From contig JAIWQS010000242.1 in assembly GCA_029891385.1 (NCBI GenBank), positions 62,001-126,000 on the forward strand: DNA of 64,000 nt, given 5' to 3'. The position numbers were made by a program, and so were the translations under genes. This DNA comes from Erythroxylum novogranatense (taxonomy: Eukaryota; Streptophyta; Magnoliopsida; Malpighiales; Erythroxylaceae). The notes under the pieces are model-generated. The model ran no database searches. It saw only the letters and a program-made list of their open reading frames with translations, and had not been told where the DNA came from. Each line of letters begins with the position of its first letter. Position 1 is the first letter of the stretch. Of this stretch, positions 23,421 to 34,641 are shown one piece after another.

Positions 23421-25267
23421 CCAGAAGTACAAACTTCTATGGGCATTTACTGAAACATGGGTAAAATCACCTACATTAAAGTCATGTCATAGCAGATCGT
23501 AGCAACTGATCCCTAGTCTGAGTCGTATGGGTATGGGTCATATGCATGAGCAAGTGTTAAGTGATAAAGTCTGAGAAAAGTGGTGATGTGTCAGAATATA
23601 AGCCAATGAAGGTTTATGGGCGACTGGAAATGGGAAAGGAATAATAAAAAAATGACATTCATATTGTACTATGATTAAAAACCCTTGAATGTGATCTGCA
23701 TGTGAATACATTGTCAAGGACTAATTTAGAAAAAAGTGATAGCAAAATAAATAATGAGATTTAAAGTGTATAAATCGAGTTGAACGAAAAGCGAAACTAC
23801 GATAAACGGGAGAGGTCATATATGGAAAAAAACATTGGTTAAAAGTGATGGGAGTTATGATCTAGCTTAAGAATATATGAATATGTCTATGAGAGATCAA
23901 AAGCTCAGGATGACTAGGTCGTTATGATTTGGACTTGTATGTTCGATAAAATGGGGATAATTGGAAATGAGAAAAAGTACTTGGTTCGATAAGGGAGAGA
24001 AAGATTTACTACAGTTGTGTTGATGTGTGTATTATGGAACATATTGTATCGTAAGTGAAGATATTGTTAGGGAAAAAACAGAAAAGATGAGATTAAAGTG
24101 TGCAAGCCCGGTCAAAAGAAATAACTTTCTATGACTGTGAGAGGTTAGATTTGGATTTGAAGTGTGATAAAGGTTAGAATTTGGCATAATAATATGTCTG
24201 AGATACTGAGATGACACTTTTTGATGCTTCTGCGTCTACATTTTGAAATAGATTGAGAATAGACATATGGACGATGAAATAATAGAAACATGGCCTTATC
24301 AGTGCTTAAAATGCGCCTGAGTTTGGGTTGCATGTGTGTATGCAATTATGGAAAATATGATAAAGCAAAGGAGTAGAGTGAATGCACTCAAAATGTAAAT
24401 TCTATAATTATGATAAGATGTTGCATAAGAAGAAGAGGTAAATCTTTGGAAAAGCTGGCAAAATCATTTGTCAATATGTGGGGTAATGTGAGGTAAAAGT
24501 GCAAGCCACGATATGGGCCTACAAAAATAGGTTTTTTCTATGATCAAATAGCAACCTCCAATACTGGACAGGAATAAGGATAGAAATGTTATCTAGAGTT
24601 AATCAGAACGTATATAGCAGTACCAAATTTGAGTACGTGGCTATATGATATAAAGACATCTTTCAATAAGATGTCAGAATTTTGAATGGTATCAGCCAGG
24701 GTGTAAGTGTAAATGAAATTACTTAATGCCTCGTTGAGCCTTAGTATCGAGGATACATTGATCATAGAAGTCATGAGACAAATTGATCTTTAAAAGATCT
24801 TGTGAAATGTTGTAATTGATTTTTCTTGAGCTATTAGGAATGACATAGATAATAGGTGAGTGACAATATCGAGGTTTGTACTAAAAATCACTGATATAGG
24901 GTTAGAAAGCTGGTAATTTAATTTATGACCAATGAAGACAAGCTTTCCATGACCAGAAGCTGGAATCATAAGTTCTTCACTCGATTCAACAATGGAATCG
25001 AGTAATTCTTTCATAGTGGGCCAAGGCCCCTCGATTGAGTCAATCGGGTTTGTTTCAGAAAGGAATTAATAGACACAATGGAGGGAATTTTGAAATAAGA
25101 TGATAGGTCTCCTGGAAAAGTTATGATGTACTGTCTCCTTTATAAAAAAAATGAAAATGAGAATATTGGAGTTATTTCCATAGCAAAGATTCAAGTATAA
25201 GGGTTAGAAAAGGTTATCGGGAGTTTTTTTTTTTGTTGATGTAAAATATCCAACAATTCGAGGAGAC
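23421..25267 (+). pseudogene. R6 internal region, left part (no readable gag)
   Basis: By position this should hold leader, gag and protease. I find no zinc knuckle, no D-S/T-G motif and no long open frame on the plus strand; stops are dense in all frames. A 74-codon minus-strand frame at 24790-25014 has no recognisable motif. Either the coding is fully decayed or the copy was a derivative with little gag. The segment ends at the R7 target duplication GAGAC (25263-25267). Confidence 0.5.
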
Positions 25268-27514
25268 TGTTAGGCCCCGAATTTTTTTTATGATGTCATT
25301 AAGCATGAATTTCGTTAATTATGTGTTTATGGCTTCATGTGATTAAATTGGGCATAATATTGGATAATTGAGTTTAAGATATGATTAAATATGGTTTAAA
25401 TAAGGACTTAGAGGGTTAAATGATGTAAGGACATTTTAGGAAGATTTCTTATGTGGAATGGATTTGGGCTTAACTAAGGAGGGTATATTGGTCATTGTCC
25501 CATGCCTTAGGATTAGGTTAAGAGAAAATAGAAAAGAAAGAAAGAAAAAGAAAAGAAGGAGAAGAGAGAGAGGATGCCGAGTCGAGGAGAGGAGAGAGAG
25601 AAAGGAGATTTAGACATTTGACATTTTCTGGCAGATTCGAAGCTCATTTCGGGTAAGTTAGTTTCGTTTCTTCTTATTCTGGTTAGATCTAAACTTAGAA
25701 AATGCTGAATCGACGAGAATCGACGGTTTTAGGGTTTTAGGGTAAAAACGGTGAGATCCTTTGGGTTGATGCGTTTGTGGTTGATTTGGAGTTGAGAATG
25801 GGTTAGAAATACCTTATAAGACCTGATCTACTGTTTAGATGTGTTGGATTTGGAAAAGGGGAAGAATCGTATTTGGGTTCTGCAGAGATCTGGGTTTCGG
25901 AGTCGAACTTCAGGCCAGACGTCGCGACGTGCGTATGAATAGAGCCGCGACGTGTGAGGAAGAGAGGCGCGTCATGACGTGTAAATAATTTTACGATTAT
26001 TAAATCGCGACGCGTGGAGCAGGAGTCGTCATGACGTGTGATATTTGTTAAATCACGGTGAGCCTTCGCATGGCGAAGTAGGGTTATTCGTCATGACGGC
26101 GTCTCTTCGTCATGGCGAGCCCCTTTTTCCGAAAATGGGAATTGTTCATTTTAGGATATCTTTGAGTATAGATGTCGATTGAGGTGATTTCAGATTCGTT
26201 ATGAACTAGAAATAAAAGGGTACACGTTACATGAAGTTGGGAAGTTCGAATTAGCCTTGAAGGGTTCGGAATTTTAGGAGAAGATCGGATATAGATTTTA
26301 ATGCTTTATTTTGGATTCCAAGCTTTGAATATTTACTATGAATATTGATTAAATGGAACTTGGTTGTTTTAGGAAACCAAGTGACCGATTTCATCGCAAG
26401 AAGAAGGATATCGATGAATCAGTTCTCGGCGATCTTAGGTGGGTAATATACTTATAGTTATTGTGTAATTAGGCAATTTCTTGCTTATGTATGAATATAT
26501 GTTATATGGTATGCATGATTAAATGTGATGAATTGAATGATTTTGATTACATGTATTTTGAGAGAATCGTAGAAATTGATAGCATGACATTTTGATTTTG
26601 AACATATTATGCCTCGACTTCAGTCATGGAATTTTGAATAAATGAGAAATGAATATCATTGATAAAATGATTTTGACCATGAATATATGCTTTTGTTTGG
26701 GCGAGAATGGAACCATTTAGATTAAATCACGTGCGCGTGACAAGAGCCTTCTCCGGCTGCCGCTTGTGGCATATGAGATCGAATGGACTCATTTAGATTC
26801 AGGATGTAAACTTGGTTTCTTCCTTTTGTTTCCATGGAACCCTCGAGCCATTATGATGTACATTTCCTATGTGAACTGTTTATTGTGAAGCATACTTTGT
26901 GACATAATTATGGATTGAATTAATTGTATTGATTGCATAAAGCTGTTTGAGTAGTATATGAATACTTGAATTAAAGTCTGTATAAATATAATGTATATAC
27001 ATTCATATCTTTGGGATTTGTCTATTTGCCAATGGCTATAATTATATTAGTCCATTGAGCTGTGTAGCTCAACCCATTACTTTCCCTCCTCAGGTGCAGA
27101 ACAGGCCGACTATTGATCTTGCGAGGCATCGAAAACTTCGAGTCAATTAGGAGCTTTGTTATAAGTTCGTATTTTGTTTGGGCCCTCCGAGCATACTCTC
27201 ATGGAACATATTTCATGTATTTTGGATTTGAATTTCATTTTGTATTTTGCTACAATGGAGAATACTTGATGAATGTCTTTAAATTTGCAAACGTATGAAA
27301 TCCCCATGATTACGGGGTCTTAAATTCGTAGCTGCTAATCTTATGGCAATGTATGTGTGTAGCGAATGATCGTTTGTATATGTATGTCTGTTATGTGACT
27401 CGCCATTATGGTTATGTATAAATGTTGGGATCGGGTCTGCGGTTTAGCAGCTTGACACGGGCGCGATTCGAGAGGCTGCCTCGGGATTTGGGGATCCGGG
27501 GCCCGGGCCCAACA
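25268..27514 (+). repeat. R7 5' LTR (2247 bp)
   Basis: TGTTAGGCCCC start, CCCAACA end. It contains a CpG-rich array at 25918-26120 built on the word CGTCGCGACGTG, in which several CG positions read CATG or AAAT compared with the 3' LTR. Confidence 0.96.
25918..26120. repeat. CGTCGCGACGTG array in the R7 5' LTR
   Basis: About six degenerate copies of a palindromic word (CGTCGCGACG or its CGTCATGACG decay form) spaced by 20-40 bp. The matching array in the 3' LTR (33030-33245) keeps more CpG. It lies upstream of the block 'gaggtgatttcagattcgtt'. Confidence 0.88.
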
Positions 27515-27518
27515 TGTT

Positions 27519-27530
27519 TGGTATCAGAGC
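27519..27530 (+). other. R7 primer-binding site (iMet tRNA)
   Basis: TGGTATCAGAGC four bases after the 5' LTR; perfect plant iMet PBS. Confidence 0.95.
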
Positions 27531-27692
27531 GCCTAGGTTTAGGTATCCTCGGCTTAGAATGCATCGTAGGATGAATTGTGTGGTCTGTGCTTACTTGTTG
27601 CATTGATTGAGTGCCTTAAGTGACAAGCATATCATGCATACATGTAGATTGACGTATAGCTAATCTGTAGTGTTTCCCTTTGAAGGAGTACG

Positions 27693-28900
27693 ATGCCACC
27701 TCGTAGAAGGACACGAGGAGTTTTGCAAGGATCCGTTGCACCTGACTCTCCTACTAGAGAGGAGAGGATCGATGAGTCGATAGCCCGAAATCTTGAGGCT
27801 TCTGTAGGGTTAAGCGATGAGCCTATGATGTCGCGATCTCGAGAATCGCCGATTCCGCAGAGCAAATGCCTCGATTTGATCGAGGATGTTTGAGTCTTCA
27901 CTCGAGCGTTTGTTGGCTATGGGCGGATGCCACGCTTATACGCCTCGACCCCAACCAAGAGGAGAAAACAGTTCGACAAGCTGAGAAAGTATAGAGCAGT
28001 TGATTTCTTTGGGACAGCTGATCCTGAGGAAGTCGAGACATGGTTGCGGAGGACAGAGGGGGTGTTAGATCAGATGGATTGCGAGGAGGACGAGAGAGTT
28101 GTGTATGCTGCCAGTTTGTTGCAGGGAGATGCTCTGCATTGGTGGGAAGCTGTGCTTGGACGATCGAGATGAGGCGATAGAGTTGGAATGGCAGGATTTT
28201 GTAGCTGCTTTCAAGAAGAAGTATCTGTCGAAGTCTATGTGCAGCGAAGCGAGGGAGTTCTGAGTCTCTCGAGAGGATATGTCAGTGAGTGAGTATGAGC
28301 GTCGGTTCACGCAGTTGTCCCGGTACGCTTCAGATTTGATGTTGAGTGAGGCTGCCAGATGTCGTCGTTTTAAATCAGGACTGCACTTGGCCATTAGAGA
28401 AGGTTATTATCTTGAAGCTATTGTGACTTCAGCGATTAGTGGAAGCGACTTTGAGTAGAGAATATAGAGAACATCAAAGTGCTGTCGTGAAGAAGAAAGG
28501 CGAGGGAGCGATTCGGGAGGGAGGTAGCACTAGTACTCCTATATGCGGCGAAGTGCTAGGAGTTTCCTACTCGGTCGAGAGGAAAGGAGCGATGAGTGCG
28601 GCGGATCTCGCCAGATGGTGACTCCTACTTTTTCCCATCAGACTTCTACGATAGGAGGCAATAGGAGAGGAGATGGGGACAGGTCATCCGCCCCTAAGTG
28701 TGAGCACTGTGGCGGTTTCCATGGTGGAGAGTGTTCTGGATTGGTGGTGCATGCTTCAATTTGTGGGACGAAAGGGCACAGAGCTAGAGAGTGTCCTCAC
28801 CGCCCAGAGAGAGGGATCTCGATCTGAGCTCCTAGGAGGACAGAGATCGTGGGTCGAGGGCTGCAACAGAGGTGGCGATTACGATCTTTGCAAAGAGGGC
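27693..28900 (+). pseudogene. gag: R7 gag (broken)
   Basis: Starts MPPRRRTRGVLQGS at 27693, the same opening as the R8 Gag (PPRKRTRGA). The first open segment ends with a stop at 27891-27893. The capsid-like core reads at 27927-28172 (FDKLRKYRAVDFFGTADPEE, then VETWLRRTEGVLDQM and GDALHWWEAV), then shifts frame: KYLSKSMC, MSVSEYERRFTQLSRYASD and CRRFKSGLHLAIRE lie downstream. The C-terminal knuckle pair spans 28699-28794: CEHCGGFHGGEC is intact, but the second knuckle (ICGTKGHRAREC) has lost its first Cys from the frame. Confidence 0.9.
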
Positions 28901-29302
28901 GAATCTTAGGGGAGACCCGGAGGCGTGCACCGCCGTGGTGTTTGCTATGACTAGAGAGGATGCGAGGCCACTCGGATGTTATTCTTGGTATGGCTCGATT
29001 ACATGATGATGATGTGCTTGTGTTGATTGACCGTGTTCTACTCACTCGTTTGTTTCGATGAGTAGACCTATGTGTGATAGGACTGTGAGTCCGTTGGATA
29101 CTCCGCTGATGGTGAGTACTCCGATCGGTCAGTATAATGTGATTAGTCAGGTGTTTAGAGGATGTGAGCTTAGTATTGGTGGAGCACTTCTAGTGGTAGA
29201 TCGATGCCACTTGAAGATCTTGCGGATTAGATGTGATATTGGGTATGGATACCTTGGAAGTGCGATGCTCGTTTGGATTATGCGTAAACAGTAGAATTTG
29301 AT
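28901..29302 (+). pseudogene. R7 protease (frameshifted at the active site)
   Basis: The flanks of a retropepsin are visible: VFAMTRED-like sequence near 28940-28970, then a D near 29029-29031 followed by THSFVS (29040-29057). The stretch between Asp and Thr is one base short, so the D-S/T-G loop cannot be read in frame. VSTPIGQYNVISQVFRGCEL at 29115-29177 and the decayed G-M-D region near 29236-29250 complete the fold. Confidence 0.78.
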
Positions 29303-30026
29303 TTGGGTGATGGCAGAAGAGTGGTGTTTTCTGGGGACAGGAAAGCGAGTCCGCCCAGAATTATTTCTGCATTGACAGCAGAGAAGATGATGAGTAAGGG
29401 ATGTGAGGCATTCTTGGCCTATGTGGTAGACTCTAGAGCTGATAGTGGAAAGTTGGAGGATATTCCAGTAGTCAGGGAATTCTCGGATGTCTTTCCCGAG
29501 GAATTGCCTGGACTACCACCAGCTCGGGAGATTGAGTTTCCGATTGAGCTTTTGTCTGGTACAGCTCCGATTTCGATTCTGCCTTATCGAATGGCTCCGG
29601 CAGAATTGAAAGTGCTGAAGGAGCAGTTGGAGGAGTTGTTGGAGAAGGGATATATTCGACTAAGCTCTTCACCTTATGGAGCTCCGGTCCTGTTTGTAAA
29701 GAAGAAAGATGGATCCTTAAGGATGTGTGTGGATTATCGGAAGTTGAATCAGGTCACGGTAAAGAACAAGTATCCGCTTCCTCGCATTGATGACCTGTTT
29801 GATCAATTGCAAGGAGCGAGAGTCTTTTCGAAGATTGATTTGAGGTCGGGTTACCATCAGTTGAGGATTAAGGAGTTGGATGTGCCGAAGTCTGCTTTCA
29901 GGACTCGGTATGGGCACTTTGAGTTTTTGGTGATGCCTTTCGGATTGACAAATGCTCCGGTAGCTTTTATGGATTTGATGAATCGGGTTTTCAAGCCATT
30001 CTTGGACCAATTTATCATTGTCTTTA
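29303..30026 (+). pseudogene. pol: R7 reverse transcriptase, N-terminal half
   Basis: Open from 29303. Segments: [20 protein letters not shown] linker, [80 protein letters not shown]. The frame runs normally to FIIVFI and then breaks at 30026/30027. Compared with R10, 17 nt are missing there, including both catalytic Asp codons. Confidence 0.95.
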
Positions 30027-31772
30027 TATTCCAAGAGTGATGAGCAGCATGAGGAGCATTTGAGGATTTCTTTGCAGACTTTGAGAACCAATGAGTTGTA
30101 TGCCAAATTCGAGAAATGCAAATTTTGGCTGAGGGAGGTGTCATTTCTTGGACACGTGATTTCAGAGCAAGGAGTTCATGTGGACCCAAAGAAGGTAGAA
30201 GCTGTGGTGAGTTGGGAAGCACCGAAGAGTGTAGTAGAGGTGAGGAGTTTTCTGGGTTTAGCAGGTTATTATAGAAGATTTATGGAGGGATTTTCTATGA
30301 TATCCGCTCCGATGACGAAGTTATTGAGGAAGAATCAGAAGTTTGTTTGGAGTGAGGAGTGTCAGAGGAGCTTCGAGGAGCTTAAGCGCAGATTGACGAG
30401 TGCTCCGATCTTGGTATTGCCTTCTGGAGATGAGGGCTATGCTGTGTACAGTGATGCTTCGAGGAAGGGCCTTGGTTGTGTTTTGATGCAGGGTGGCAAA
30501 GTGATAGCATATGCTTTAAAGCAGTTGAAGCCTTATGAGCTAAACTATCCGACGCATGATTTGGAGTTAGCAGCGGTGATCTTTGCCTTGAAGATTTGGA
30601 GGCATTATTTGTATGGAGTTCAGACTCGGATCTTCACTGATCATAAGAGTCTGAAGTATTTGTTGAGTCAGAAGGAATTGAATTTGAGGCAGAGAAGGTG
30701 GATCGAGTTACTCAAGGACTATGATCTGTTAATTGAGTATCATCCGGGCAAGGCCAATGTTGTGGCGGATGCCTTGAGCAGGAAGTCTTCGATTGCTCAT
30801 GTGCGATCAGTTTATCTTCCTCTATTGGAAGAGATGGCCAAGCTTAGGATAAGCTTGAAGCAGGAGGAGTCGGAGTGCCTTCTCGCTAATTTCCGAGTGA
30901 GGCCGATTCTTAGGGAAAAGGTTAGGGATTTACAGGCTCAGGATGTGGATTTGAGTAAGCTCAGAGATGAAATTCAGAATGGCAAGATTTCTTATATAGA
31001 GGTGAGGGATGATGGATTGATGACAGTGGGCAACAGGTTGTGTATTCCGGATGTGCAGGCGGTTAAAGATGAGATTATGGATGAGGCACACAATGCGCCT
31101 TATGCCATGCATCCGGGTAGCACCAGGATGTATCGAGATTTGAGAGAGCATTTTTGGTGGAGAGGCATGAAGAGAGACATAGCAGAATTTGTGAGTAAGT
31201 GTCTAGTATGTCAGCAAGTCAAGGCTGAACACCAGGCACCTTCGGGCAGGTTGAGGCCATTGCCTATTCCGGAGTGGAAGTGGCAAAGGGTGACGATGGA
31301 TTTTCTGATGGGTTTGCCTAAGACCAGCAGGAGGCATGACGCCATTTGGGTGATTGTGGATCGATTAACCAAGTCCACTCACTTTTTGGCAATTAAGCAG
31401 ACTGATCCTTTGCATGTGCTAGCAAAGAAGTATATCGATGAGATAGTGAGGTTGCATGGGATTCCGGATTCTATTGTTTCGGATAGAGATCCTCGGTTTA
31501 CTTCGAGGTTTTGGGATAGTTTGCAGGAAGCGTTGGGGACGAAGTTGCATTTTAGTACGGCTTTTCACCCTCAGACGGATGGTCAATCTGAGAGGACCAT
31601 TCGGACTCTTGAGGGGATGCTTGAGCTTATGTGGTGGACTTCGAGGAGCATGGGATGGCGATTGCCGTTGGTGAATTTTCTTATAATAATTGCGTACCAT
31701 TTGAGCATTCAGATGGCTCCGTATGAGGCTTTGTATGGGCGGAGGTGTAGGACTCCGATCTCCTTGGGATGA
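30027..31772 (+). pseudogene. pol: R7 RT C-terminus, RNase H and integrase
   Basis: Open in a new frame after the 17-nt deletion (readable from 30018). RT thumb: [34 protein letters not shown]. RNase [77 protein letters not shown]. Integrase [35 protein letters not shown]. Catalytic core: [55 protein letters not shown], so the D, D and E residues are all present. The frame ends after [18 protein letters not shown]. Confidence 0.97.
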
Positions 31773-32381
31773 AGAAGGAGATAGACAATTGTTGGGACCA
31801 GATTTGATTCAGATGACGGTTGATAAAGTCAATCTGGTTAAGCAGCGGCTTAAGGTAGCACAGGATAGGATGAAGAGTTATGTTGATGCTCACCGAAAGG
31901 AGATGGAATATGAGGTCGGTGAGAAAGTGTTCCTTAAGACATATCATTGGAAAGAATACCGAGATTCGCAAGAAAGGGAAGTTGAGTCCGAGGTATGTGG
32001 GTCCTTATGAGATCCTTGAGAGGATTGGACCACTCGCTTCTGATTAGCGTTACCTCCGGAGTTATCGCAGATTCATGATGTGTTCCATGTGTCCATGCCG
32101 AGAAGGTATAGATCGGATCCTTCTCACATTGTTCAAAGCTAGTGAGGTTGGTGAGGGATGATTTGAGCTATGAGGAGCTTCTAGTGCAGATCTTGGATAC
32201 CAATGAAAAAGTCCTCAGGAACAAGACAGTTCAGCTAGTCAAAGTCCTGTGGAGGAATCATTCAGTAGAGGAGGCTACTTGGGAGCCATTGGAAGCCATG
32301 CGGGAGAAGTATCCGCATCTATTCGATGATTCAGGTAAATTTCGAGGACGAAATTTCTTTTTAGAGGGGGAGAAATGTTAG
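31723..32381 (+). pseudogene. pol: R7 integrase C-terminus and chromodomain-like tail (frameshifted)
   Basis: Two open segments, 31723-32010 and 32142-32381, overlap and continue the integrase after frame changes. The first has LLGPDLIQMTVDKVNLVKQR and MEYEVGEKVFLKTYHWK; the bridge (decayed PRYVGPYEILERIGP, FHVSMPRRY) lies between them. The second reads LVQILDTNEKVLRNKTVQLV, then WRNHSVEEATWEPLEAMREK, the chromodomain-type end of this clade, followed by FRGRNFF just before the polypurine tract. Confidence 0.92.
32363..32375 (+). other. R7 polypurine tract
   Basis: AGAGGGGGAGAAA directly before the 3' LTR; primes plus-strand cDNA. Confidence 0.9.
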
Positions 32382-34636
32382 GCCTCGAATTTTTTTTATG
32401 ATGTCATTAAGCATGAATTTCGTTAATTATGTGTTTATGGCTTCATGTGATTAAATTGGGCATAATATTGGATAATTGAGTTTAAGATATGATTAAATAT
32501 GGTTTAAATAAGGACTTAGAGGGTTAAATGATGTAAGGACATTTTAGGAAGATTTCTTATGTGGAATGGATTTGGGCTTAACTAAGGAGGGTATATTGGT
32601 CATTGTCCCATGCCTTAGGATTAGGTTAAGAGAAAATAGAAAAGAAAGAAAGAAAAGAGAAAAGAACGAGAAGAGAAGAGAGGATGTCGTCGAGGAGAGG
32701 AAGAGAAGAGAAAGGAGATTTAGACATTTGACGTTTTCCGGCAGATTCGAAGCTCATTTCGGGTAAGTTAGTTTCGTTTCTTCTTGTTCTGGTTAGATCT
32801 AAACTTAGAAAATGCTGAATCGACGAGAATCGACGGTTTTAGGGTTTTAGGGTAAAAACGGTGAGATCCTTTGGGTTGATGCGTTTGTGGTTGATTTGGA
32901 GTTGAGAATGGGTTAGAAAAACCTTATAAGACCTGATCTACTATTTAGATGTGTTGGATTTGGAAAAGGGGAAGAATCGTATTTGGGTTCTACAGAGATC
33001 TGGGTTTCGGAGCCGAACTCCAGGCCAGACGTCGCGACGTGCGTATGAATAGCGCCGTGACATGTGAGGAAGGGAGCCACGTCGCGACGTGTAAATAATT
33101 TTACGATTATTCGTCGCGACGCGTGGAACGCAGGAGTCGTCGCGACGTGTGATATTTGTTCGTCGCGGTGAGCCTTCGTCGCGGCTAGCGCCACGGCGAG
33201 TAGGGTCATTCGTCGCGACGAGCGTCTCTTCGTCGCAGCGAGCCCCCTTTTTTCCGAAAATGGGAATTGTTCATTTTTTAGGATATCTTTGAGTATAGAT
33301 GTCCGATTGAGGTGATTTCAGATTCGTTATGAACTAGAAATAAAAGGCTACACGTTCTATGAAGTTGGGAAGTTCGGAATTAGCCTTGAAAGGTTCGGAA
33401 TTTTAGGAGAAGATCGGATATAGATTTTAATGCTTTATTTTGGATTCCAAGCTTTGAATATTTACTATGAATATTGATTAAATGGAACTTGGTTGTTTCA
33501 GAAACCCAAGTGACTGATTTCATCCAAGAAGAAGGACATCGATGAATCGGTTCTCGGCGATCTTAGGTGGGTAATATACTTATAGTTATTGTGTAATTAG
33601 GCAATTTCTTGCTTATGTGTGAATATATGTTATATGGTATGCATGATTAAATGTGATGAATTGAATGATTTTGATTACATGTATTTTGAGAGAATCGTAG
33701 AAATTGATAGCATGACATTTTGATTTTGAACATATTATGCCTCGACTTCAGTCATGGCATTTTGAATAAATGAGAAATGAATATCATTGATAAAATTATT
33801 TTGAGCATGAATATATGCTTTTGTTTGGGCGAGAGTGGAACCATTTCGTTCGTCACGTGCACGTAGATAAGAGCCTTCTTTCGGCTGCTCGCTTGTGGCA
33901 TATGAGATCCGAATGGACTCATTTCGTTCAGGATGTAAACTTCGGTTTCTTCCTTTTGTTTCCATGGAACCCTCGAGCCATTATGATGTGCATTTCCTAT
34001 GTGAACTGTTTATTGTGAAGCATACTTTGTGACATAATTATGGATTGAATTAATTGTATTGATTGCATAAACTGTTTGAGTAGTATATGAATACTTGAAT
34101 TAAAGTTTGTATAAATATAATGTATATACATTCATATGCTGGGATTTGTGCTATTTGCCAATGGCTATAATTATATTAGCCACTGAGCTGTGTAGCTCAA
34201 CCCATTACTTTCCTCCTCGGTGCGAGCAGCCGATTGTTGATCTCATGAGGCATCGAAAACTTCGAGTCAATTAGGAGCTTTGTTATAAGTTCGTATTTTG
34301 TTTGGGCCCTCCGAGCATACTCTCATGGAACATATTTCATGTATTTTGGATTTGAATTTCATTTTGTATTTTGCTACAATGGAGAATACTTGATGAATGT
34401 CTTTAAATTTGCAACGCATGAAATCCCCATGATTCGGGTCTTAAATTAAGTAGCTGCTAATGTTATGGCAATGTATGTGTGTAGCGAATGATCGTTTGTG
34501 TATGTATGTCTGTTATGTGACTCGCCATTATGGTTATGTATAAATGTTGGGATCGGGTCTGCGATTTAGGAGCTCGACACGGGCGCGATCCGAGGGGCCG
34601 CCTCAGGATTTGGGGATCCGGGGCCCGGGCCCAACA
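32376..34636 (+). repeat. R7 3' LTR (2261 bp)
   Basis: TGTTAGGCCTC start, CCCAACA end, followed by GAGAC. Nearly identical to the 5' LTR over long A/T-rich tracts. Differences cluster in CG-rich words (for example 33105-33185 against 26000-26055). It contains the better-preserved CGTCGCGACGTG array at 33030-33245. Confidence 0.96.
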
Positions 34637-34641
34637 GAGAC

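Larger units (their letters stand above)
25268..34636 (+). mobile_element. R7: Ty3/gypsy chromovirus-like element (9.4 kb) inside R6
   Basis: A structurally complete element: 5' LTR, PBS, gag, pol, polypurine tract and 3' LTR, flanked by a perfect GAGAC duplication (25263-25267 and 34637-34641). LTRs start TGTTAGGCC and end CCCAACA. Its gag and pol are interrupted by frameshifts and stops, and RT has lost its catalytic Asp pair, so this copy cannot replicate itself. It is younger than R6, which it interrupts. Confidence 0.97.

Noticed and set aside
24790..25014. 74-codon minus-strand frame in R6 (starts MKELLDSIVESSEELM)
   Set aside because: Plausible composition but no domain and no neighbours; it lies antisense in a decayed internal region, so it is more likely chance.
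27519..27530. tRNA gene hint from TGGTATCAGAGC
   Set aside because: It is the 12-base primer-binding site complementary to the iMet tRNA 3' end, not a tRNA gene; no cloverleaf surrounds any of the six sites.
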